This document shows, piece after piece, positions 56,948-64,000 of a DNA stretch of 64,000 nt. Numbering within the stretch: the stretch's first letter is position 1; each line of letters opens with the position of its first letter. The stretch covers positions 496,001-560,000 of the forward strand of contig JAGPYM010000010.1 in NCBI GenBank assembly GCA_020736575.1, given 5' to 3'. Source of the DNA: Thelonectria olida (Eukaryota > Ascomycota > Sordariomycetes > Hypocreales > Nectriaceae). The notes under the pieces are model-generated. The model was not told where the DNA came from and made no database searches. It saw only the letters and a list, made by a program, of their open reading frames with translations. Made by a program: the position numbers and the translations under genes.

Positions 56948-58757
56948 CTAGAGTGTGTACATCCAACCATCGATACCTTCATTGACTCCCCGACCAGCCA
57001 CGGCTGCCTTGTTCTTCCTCCACAGGTACAAGTCTGTCGCGATGATGATTGCGATGCTGACCATCGATATGGAAAACGTCGTCCATATGCCTGTCTACGA
57101 GTTCGGTTAGCCACGTCGACGACAATCGAATGCTCCAAGGTTGACTCACGGTGTAATGAGGACTCTCGGCCGACATGTACGCCGTGCCCGCAATGATGCC
57201 ACCGATTCCACTGCCGATGAGGCAAGTCGCCGAAGCGACAGCGCGCTTGGAGTGCGACGTGATGTTGTTGGCCTGAAATGTCAAGACGCCCGGCACACAG
57301 AACTGCAGGAACCCAATGCCCAAGAAGGCGCCAAAGTATCGCGCGCCGTTCGCCTTGCCGTACGCCGTGATGAGCATCCCCACGGCCGTCAGCGCCTGGT
57401 GCACGGCGATGATAGGCCCGCGCAGCTTATACCGATCCCCGAGCCAGCCCGACACGTACGTCATGATGGCGGCGAGGACGTACGGCGGCGCGCTAAGCAG
57501 CTGCGCCTGCGTGCTCGAGTAGCCCATGCCGTCGCGGAGAATGATGGGCAGGAAGTACGAGTAGGCGTAGCCGGGCAGCGTCGACGCCATCATGTTGAAG
57601 GCCCAGCAGTACAGACGCCAGTCCTTCAGATGGCGCAGGATCTTTGCGGCGGTGATGTCGTCTTCCTCGGCGTCGCCGCGATCGGCGTTGATGCGGTTGA
57701 TGACGAAGGCTTTCTCGGGCGGGGAGAGGAACTTGTTGGCTTGGGTTGGGAAGTCGACGATGATGAAGCGGCCGATGATGCAGACGACGGCGGTGATGGC
57801 GCCCTCGATGATGAAGATCCCTAAGCAGCTTGAGCATGACTCCTTTGAGCGCGGTTAGGGATGGATTGGGGGTCGTACATCGCCATCCATTGAGCCCGCC
57901 TTTGCCCTTGAGCAGGGACAGCGCATATGCGAAAATAGCAGCGAAGCCGCTGGTCAGGACTGAGAGGATCCAGAATCCAGAGAGGCGCTTCCCGACTTCG
58001 AATCTCGTATACCAACACGTAATTAAGTAAGTGCAACCTGCTTGCTCATCAGTCTACGGCTCTCAGCCTGGCCTTGAGGATACACGCACCGGGTAGAAAG
58101 CCCGCCTCTAGCACGCCGAGCAAGGCCCTGCAGAGAGCCATGGTGCCCCAGGAATGAGTAAAGCCCATGCCAATCAGGACGGAACCAAAGCCGAGGCCGA
58201 GAAAAGAGAGCCAGTTAGCTGGACCGACTTTGGGCAGAATGAGGTTCTACGAAGGTGTCAGCTCAGGCACAAGCACATGTATCCAGGAGAATGCCATAGA
58301 GCATACACTAGGAATCTCAAAAGTTCTATGCAAACCATGTTAGTGTTTGACGATAGATGGCAGTGGCAGATACTTACACGTAGGCGACAAAGAATACCAT
58401 GACAATGACCGTATAACGGTTGCCGATTGCGAGGCCGAGGTCTTCTTGCATGCCTGCGACGAGGGCAAGGCCCAGGTTGGTGCGATCGATGAGCGAGATG
58501 GAGTACATGATTCCCAAGATGGGGAGAAGTCGCATATCGATACGGCGACTTGATTTTGTCAGTCTAAGTCCTGTCGCTACGACCTGTTCAAGGGTATCTT
58601 ACATGGTCCTTCTCTGTTCATCGACGCTTAGAGGAGTTGGAGCCTCCTGGTCAAGCTTGGGGTCCTCGACATGACTTAGATGGTCCACCTTCTCGTCAAG
58701 AGTCCTGTCGAAAGCCTCCTCATCGCCCACCGGTTTCCGGCCTGAAGACGTGTCCAT
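56948..58757 (-). CDS. MFS anion:cation symporter (Dal5/allantoate permease-like)
   Basis: Seven exons on the minus strand: 58757-58603, 58548-58378, 58325-58307, 58246-58090, 58037-57879, 57820-57150 and 57094-56948, giving 492 residues. Exon 3 is only 19 nt; it supplies TFEIPS and joins to NLILPKVGPANWL, the conserved loop and start of the third membrane segment in this family. Membrane segments follow the 12-span MFS plan, with DMRLLPILGIMYSISLIDRT in the first, RALLGVLEAGFLPG in the fourth and YVSGWLGDRYKLRGP in the loop between segments 8 and 9. Polar ends face the cytosol. Relatives carry allantoate, nicotinate, pantothenate or other small organic anions with protons. The substrate cannot be told here. 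The bZIP gene starts 2 kb further right on the same strand and may or may not regulate it. Confidence 0.88.
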
Positions 58758-59358
58758 GTTGAGTTATGTTGGATTGGTGTTGGGTGAAGATGAAGAAGGA
58801 TGTAACGGCGGCACCTTTAAGTATCCGCATCCTCGACGGTATCAACCAGCATCTCATCGCTCGCCAAGACCATCTCGTCGGCTCAAACAGTAAAGACCCC
58901 CGGCCACCCCAGAACTATCCCCGGACTCTGGGATATGCGGGGTAAAGACCAATAGGTGTTGCGAACGAGAGATGCCAAGGACAACTCCACTCGAGTCAGA
59001 ACTGTCGAGTCAGAATGCTAAACCAGAAGAGATGGGACATCGGGTCAGAAGGGTAAGAATAGTCGGTTAAGCAGATCCGCGTAGTATTTGCTTGGGAATT
59101 ATGAATCAGTGAATGAACCCGTAGGAAAGATTTCTGACTGTGGACGCACAAGGCTTCATGTTCTCTAAATACCCAGTTCACTGTCCTACAACTAATAATC
59201 ACGCTTCAGCTTCGTCGTTCGTAGCATGTTGGCTCTCGGCATCGGAATTTGGCTGTGTTCGACGCGCCTCACGAACTGGCTGGCTTGGATGTGGTCTCCT
59301 TTCGATTGACTTAGTTAGCATCGCCATGCTTCCTTCAACCAGGGCGGGATCAATGCTC
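58758..59358. other. Intergenic and promoter of the MFS gene
   Basis: Promoter of the MFS permease and 3' region of the bZIP gene. No coding region is supported. Confidence 0.5.
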
Positions 59359-60756
59359 CTATTCCACCCACCGTTGCCATAATGAGTCAAATGACGGCGT
59401 CAAATGCTGCCGAGAGATCTCAAGAGACGAAGGGATGTCGCTATACATCTCGGGAAAATGCCCAAAAAAGTCAACCGTCATGGTCCACGAGTTGATGTCC
59501 CAAATGCAGTCGGTAAACTCGGGAGACACCGAATATCGCCCAGTCATGATGTTTCTCTTGTAGCAGTCCCTGAACTCGAATGGCCACGATATTCGGAAGC
59601 ATTCGACAAAGACTTTCCAGAAGAAGTTGGAGCAGTATTGGTGCTGTGAAAAGACGAAGCGCTCTCGTACTCCAGGCCTGTTGAGAGTCAGCGTCGTGTT
59701 GTAGCTTCCACTAGGTTTATGCGTTTCTTACCACACGAAGAAGTCAATAGCTGAAGAGTGCGGTAACGACTGCGAAGGTCTGCATGTGCGCATTAGATCA
59801 CGAACGTGCAAGTTGTGGCGAGAACGAACACACCTGCTGAGAAGCCAAGCTGGGAGTTTGGCCCACTGCTCCTCTGTAGGATCTGCGCGATGCCGCAGCA
59901 TTCGATGCATGGTGCTCAGGATAGCCAACCGCTCCGTATCCCCGCAGTCGCGGAACTGGAGCTGGTCGATTTGGCGGAGGCGTTTCCAGATGGGCGACAG
60001 ACCAGGGCCGTTTTCCACGGCGTCCCATCCTTGCAAGATGGCCCGGACGGGGGTGTCTTCAAAAACCTCGTCCTCGAGCTGAAGGGAGCTCTTGCACGGG
60101 GTTTCTTGCATCCCTAGGAGCTCGTTTGCAGTGCGCCAGATGCTTGTGGGCGGTTGGCTCGACTGGGCAGGGACGTCGTTGCCGACAAAGGCAGTCAGGC
60201 AGTCGCAGACAATGTCTGGGGCCGGGATGATGGGACCATCAGATATGGAACAGGGGAAGGATGATTGGAAAATGGAATTGAAGTTGAGGTCGTCGTGGAA
60301 CAGGGCTGACGAGGAGGGCACCATGGCCATTGAGCTGGCGTCCGGGGGGGATGGAGCTGGAATTGCGTCCTCGACATGAATTGCGTCTTGGCTGGTGCCA
60401 CTATTGTTCTGTGGTAGAATTGTTGGTGTTGGCGTTTGGTCCTCGGAGGTCTTGTTCGCCGTAGCAGTGCTGGTAGTATTGGCCGTGACAGCACTTGCAC
60501 TGTCTGGATGCCGGAGATCAATCATTTCCTTGATGGACGACACAGTTCGAGCCAGTTGATCTCGCTGCCTCGTCATTTCCATCAGCTGATCTGTGAGATG
60601 GGCTATGCCACTGCTGGACTCCCGATTCTTCATTGCCTCGACGGTGGCCTCGAGGAAGGCGATGCGGTTCCGGTTTCTCTCCCGAGCCGCCCGCTGAGCG
60701 CGTCGGTCGAGCTCCCTCTTTCGGGCCTGCTTGGAATCGGGCATTGAAGACGCCAT
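59359..60756 (-). CDS. bZIP transcription factor with DUF3425 domain
   Basis: Two exons on the minus strand, 60756-59732 and 59677-59359, give 447 residues. The intron is 54 nt (GTAAGA, CTGAC, ACAG). The basic region RRAQRAARERNRNRIAFLE near residues 17-35 is of the fungal type with an Asn-rich variation, followed by a short zipper (ATVEAM and LTDQLMEMTRQRDQL). A Ser/Thr/Pro-rich middle follows. The C-terminal DUF3425 domain runs from about residue 225, with LPAWLLSRCVRSRHNLHVRD, SSAIDFFVWPGVRERFVF and FWKVFVECFRISWPFEFRD as landmarks. Such proteins are common in Pezizomycotina, and a few regulate stress or secondary metabolism. The ATG at 60756 (CCAATGG) is preferred, but the frame is open to an ATG at 60870, which would add 38 residues. 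Confidence 0.87.
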
Positions 60757-61448
60757 TGGAGAAGAGAAAGATGGTGGATAAGACAGTTGTAAGTTGTCAT
60801 GACAGGCTCGTCGGCATTGGGAGGTGCATGAGGAGAACAACCCCGGATCTTCAATCATGCGGGGTAGCACTAGATCAAATCGGTGATTCCGCCCAGCTGG
60901 GATTTGTCTTGCTTGCGGTTAGAAATGCCATGTCCTTGGGTGGTTATTGTAGGATTTAATTTGTCCTGTTGGCAATGGAAAAGGTCTGTAGGTGACGTCG
61001 CAGAAGTCCAACTGGACTCAAAACAAGGTGGACAAACTCGCAACAATTGACCAGGATAGCCAAGATATGAATGAACACTGGATTAATTTCGGGATAGCTT
61101 GATTACTCTATTGTGACATCTATGGTGTCAATGCAATGCGATGCTGTCTGGGTACGGTCTTCACTCTCCACCGCTCAAAACGTCCTGCTGCACCTTGCTC
61201 CCACTGTCTGCTCTGCTTTCATGGAAGCAAACCCGCCTTCCCTTCTGCCATGATCTGTCTTCAAAGCATGCTGCGTCTGTAATACGCATCGTATTGTCGG
61301 TTCTCGTTCATATCGACCGTCCTTTGTCGACATGGCTGCGCAATTATAAAGCCGCCATATAAAGACCGGCTGGATAGCTATTAGCAGGGCTTGTGAACAT
61401 GGAAAGAAAGAAACTCCTACCTCCTCTTCCGACTTGGCGAATTCGGAG
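60757..61448. other. Intergenic
   Basis: bZIP promoter and 3' region of the DEAH-like gene. No coding region is supported. Confidence 0.5.
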
Positions 61449-63560
61449 CTACAGCTCATCCTCGTTCTCGCCTCGCGGGTACAAGCTAAGTGTGCTCTCG
61501 TGCTTCTCTCGGCAATGGTAGAACATCCAATCCTCGATGATTTCCGCAGGCAGCCAGTTCCAGTCCACCAGGGAGGTCAGTTCAGTCTTGTTGTCCCTTT
61601 TCAGGCCCGTGTAGAAGCCCATTCCGTGTTGGCTCGCCTCACCAGGCGTGTGCACAATGCGGTCCCAGTTGACTAGGTCTTGGACGTCCTTGTCTACCCG
61701 CAGGTCTAGCTTCGTGACAAAGTCGACCATATGCAGAATTCCAGGTATGTATGCAAAAACGGCCACTTGATGAATGAAGCACCTCGCGAGCGACCAGTAC
61801 AGGCCGCTTAGGCCATGGATTTCGTCGTGGCTAAGACGACCTGATTCACCCTCTTCGCGTGGGGATGCCACCTGAACTCCGTTCTCCCTCATCATGTCGC
61901 TGTAAGTCCCGACCCAGTAAAGGTAAGCCGTGGCATTGCTTTTCTTGACATGAATTAGGCCATTCAGAAGGTTAATAGTGCTGGGAACCCGCTGGCCACT
62001 CTCGAGCCTGGACTCGGAGATGGCTCTCTTCAGGAGACCAAGTTTCAGCCAGAACGTGCCGGTATCAGCCATAGAGCCAGTGTAGCCAAAGTTTGCCGCT
62101 TGACGAACAATCATCTTGTTGTCGCCTTCGAAGGCCGTGGGGTCGAATGTCACCGTGTTCTCGCGGGCCGTCAAGTACGCAGCTATCTGAACCTTGACGA
62201 GGGCGAGCTTGGGGTTTCTGGGGCCTTTCATGTCGTGTTCGGCGAGCAGTTGGGCGAGTCGGGTGTCATAGTCGACATAGTGAAGCACGCTGTAAAATAC
62301 CTTCTTGATTGGCTCGTGGGCGAAGACGGGCGAGAGAGAGTCGGCGCCCTCCCATCTGACAAGACCACGTCGAGCAAGCCGGCGAGAGGATTCGATGATG
62401 GCGTCCGTGTCGATCCGACCAAGGACTGCAAGGACCCAGGCAGTGTTAATGTCTAGGTAGAATCCGGTGAGGCCGACAAGGAACCCTTCTAGCTGGTGGT
62501 TCATGACACTCAGGCGTCGGTCGTTGCCGCCATTCTGCAAAAAGTCTCGTTCCATATACACTTTGGTGTTGGGCCCAAGAGCATCGCCGCGCCACTTCCA
62601 ATACATCTGCTCAACACGCTCCGAGTTTGAAGTCTGCAAGTCCACCTGTACGATCTGGGACGTCTTGCGGTCGAAGATCTTTCTGCGGCGTTGATCGCTG
62701 AGAATGACGTGCATATATGAAGATCCTGTTCCGATTGTCGTCGAACGGTCCCCTGTAGTGGCCGAAATGAAGATGCGATGGCCAGGACGATCCATCTTGG
62801 GGAAGCCGCCGAGACGACCTCGTCCATGAGCCCAGACGTTTTCAGGCAAGTGTTTGTAGGAGGATTCAGGTCGGAACGAGAGGACCGTATAGGATGGGAG
62901 GGGATCTACGGCGACTTGCTGCAGGAAAGAACCGATAGTGCCCTCGTCGTTCTTGACGTCTTCGATGAAGATGGTCTCGTCGCCTTGAGGTTCGCGACCA
63001 GTGGGAGGCAGGGCGAAGTACGTCACTAAGTGGTTTGACCGCATTCCTAACAAGTCCCTGGTAACTCCATGGAGAGGCTCTGGCGATAGTGTAAGGACTC
63101 TGATAGAGACCCGTTCGTCCATAGTTCCGAGCGTGTCTGACCAAGCCAAGGCGGCAGCTAACGCAAGCATGAACGCTGCCCCATGGTCAAGGTCGACGTC
63201 CAAAACGATGACGACGGGCTCGTTTTGGGTGTTCTTTGCGTTGCGAAGTTGCTCAATGAGGGTTTGGTAGTCGACAACGTTCAGGGTGTTTCGGGAACGA
63301 AACAACAAGGGGACGGCTTTGAGTTGCTCAATGGTTTGCTTAGACCTGTCGCTGCAAGAAACAGCGACGACGCGAATTAAGTCATGCTTCGTGTCGAGGA
63401 CGCTTTGAAGGCCGATGGGGAGCCAAGTGTGCATGTTGCTGGTGTGAGGGCCTTGGACGTGGCCGACCTCGATGTCAACTTCAGCATCTCGGCGTACAAC
63501 CCAGTCGGCGATGTCGTCGAGGACTGGAAGCCAGGTGTCAGGAACACTGGCGTCAGCCAT
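61449..63560 (-). CDS. Catalytically degenerate DEAH-box helicase-like protein
   Basis: Single exon of 703 residues on the minus strand. Segments follow the order of DEAH (DHX) RNA helicases, but the catalytic residues are gone. Residues 37-48, GPHTSNMHTWLP, lie where GxxGxGKTTQxP should be. Residues 116-124, VVIVLDVDL, replace the DExH strand. LTLSPEP near 157 replaces the SAT motif. RIFISATTGDRSTTI near 262 and RRRKIFDRKT near 291 match motif V and the strand after it. SNSERVEQMYWKWRG near 311 replaces the QRxGRxGR of motif VI and keeps neither arginine finger. The winged-helix and ratchet region is recognisable (HQLEGFLVGLTGF, then DTRLAQLLAEHD). There is no signal peptide or membrane span. 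ATPase activity is unlikely; an RNA-binding or decoy role is possible but unproven. Start at 63560 (MADASVPDTW). Confidence 0.8.
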   Translation of the reverse strand: MADASVPDTWLPVLDDIADWVVRRDAEVDIEVGHVQGPHTSNMHTWLPIGLQSVLDTKHDLIRVVAVSCSDRSKQTIEQLKAVPLLFRSRNTLNVVDYQTLIEQLRNAKNTQNEPVVIVLDVDLDHGAAFMLALAAALAWSDTLGTMDERVSIRVLTLSPEPLHGVTRDLLGMRSNHLVTYFALPPTGREPQGDETIFIEDVKNDEGTIGSFLQQVAVDPLPSYTVLSFRPESSYKHLPENVWAHGRGRLGGFPKMDRPGHRIFISATTGDRSTTIGTGSSYMHVILSDQRRRKIFDRKTSQIVQVDLQTSNSERVEQMYWKWRGDALGPNTKVYMERDFLQNGGNDRRLSVMNHQLEGFLVGLTGFYLDINTAWVLAVLGRIDTDAIIESSRRLARRGLVRWEGADSLSPVFAHEPIKKVFYSVLHYVDYDTRLAQLLAEHDMKGPRNPKLALVKVQIAAYLTARENTVTFDPTAFEGDNKMIVRQAANFGYTGSMADTGTFWLKLGLLKRAISESRLESGQRVPSTINLLNGLIHVKKSNATAYLYWVGTYSDMMRENGVQVASPREEGESGRLSHDEIHGLSGLYWSLARCFIHQVAVFAYIPGILHMVDFVTKLDLRVDKDVQDLVNWDRIVHTPGEASQHGMGFYTGLKRDNKTELTSLVDWNWLPAEIIEDWMFYHCREKHESTLSLYPRGENEDEL

Positions 63561-64000
63561 ATTCGGTGTTGTTGTATGGGGACTCCCGGCCAAAATCTGA
63601 TGATGTGAGGGTTTTGCTAATGAGAGGTTGGTGTTGGGATGTTGTTGCTGGGAAGTGTAGGTTTGTTTGCCAAGGTCGAAAGGGGCACGTATTAGGGAGA
63701 AGACAGAATACGGCTGGCCACCCGTCTGCCACTCCAGTGCCAGCTGCCAGAAATCATCCCCAGGCCAGCCCTTCACTTGTTTGCCTTTCGTTCCAGTGAA
63801 CTCCTAACACTGACTGCAGAACACTTGTGCCTTGGGTGCATGACGTATTATCCTGAACAGAGTCTCTTGCACTCTCGCAAAGTTTCCTACATACCTGCAT
63901 AAGTGACCTTCCCAACCGATTTCCATGTATTTACACTATGTTACTGCATACTTGGGACGTTTCGATATGCTTCATTACCAACACGGAAATCTATAGGCGA
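63561..64000. other. Right end, promoter of the DEAH-like gene
   Basis: The DEAH-like frame stays open upstream to 63776, but that extension has no conserved features. The rest shows no gene. Confidence 0.5.

Overview
The window is nuclear DNA of a filamentous ascomycete. Genes are dense on both strands and carry short introns (43-67 nt) with GTAAGT-like donors, CTAAC/CTGAC branch points close to the acceptor, and pyrimidine-rich leaders. The gene set (INO80, TAF5, MED11, VPS5, ARB1, HSP90, ALB1, YTP1, VCX-type exchanger, sterol acyltransferase, DUF3425 bZIP) fits Sordariomycetes, probably Hypocreales. The order is inferred from protein style only; no database search was possible.

Layout. 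1-2.0 kb has no gene I can support. 2.0-14.2 kb holds a small hydrophilic protein, the ribosome-biogenesis ABCF ATPase ARB1, and the 1,917-residue chromatin remodeller INO80. 14.6-16.3 kb has three intron-containing tRNA-Glu(CTC) genes; two more lie at 27.8 and 28.4 kb. 17-27 kb is a metabolic stretch: an AATase-family acetyltransferase, a vacuolar-type Ca2+/H+ exchanger, an aldo-keto reductase, a TMEM53/DUF829 protein, a secreted protein with a degenerate Hsp70-like fold, and a small cupin. 29.0-32.5 kb has a six-finger C2H2 gene broken by one in-frame TAG and an acidic unknown protein. 34-46 kb is conserved housekeeping: ALB1, YTP1, MED11 and TAF5 as a divergent pair, VPS5, then bL31m and a flavin-reductase-like protein as another divergent pair. 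48-52.6 kb has HSP90 (with a perfect three-unit heat shock element upstream) convergent with a sterol O-acyltransferase. 54-64 kb looks accessory: a doubtful ORF, a decayed ankyrin pseudogene with at least six lesions, a seven-exon MFS permease with a 19-nt micro-exon, a bZIP/DUF3425 factor, and a DEAH-helicase-like protein that has lost its catalytic motifs.

How the genes relate. There is no secondary-metabolite cluster. Some neighbours share a process: MED11 and TAF5 both act in Pol II pre-initiation; bL31m and the flavin-reductase-like protein both look mitochondrial; ARB1 and ALB1 both serve 60S biogenesis but are 30 kb apart. The most unusual items are two probable pseudo-enzymes (the secreted Hsp70-like protein and the DEAH-like protein), the five tRNA-Glu genes with variable introns, and the two broken genes, in which every stop lesion could have come from a CA-to-TA change.

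Exon coordinates were worked out by hand from splice signals and reading-frame continuity. Starts are the least certain part.
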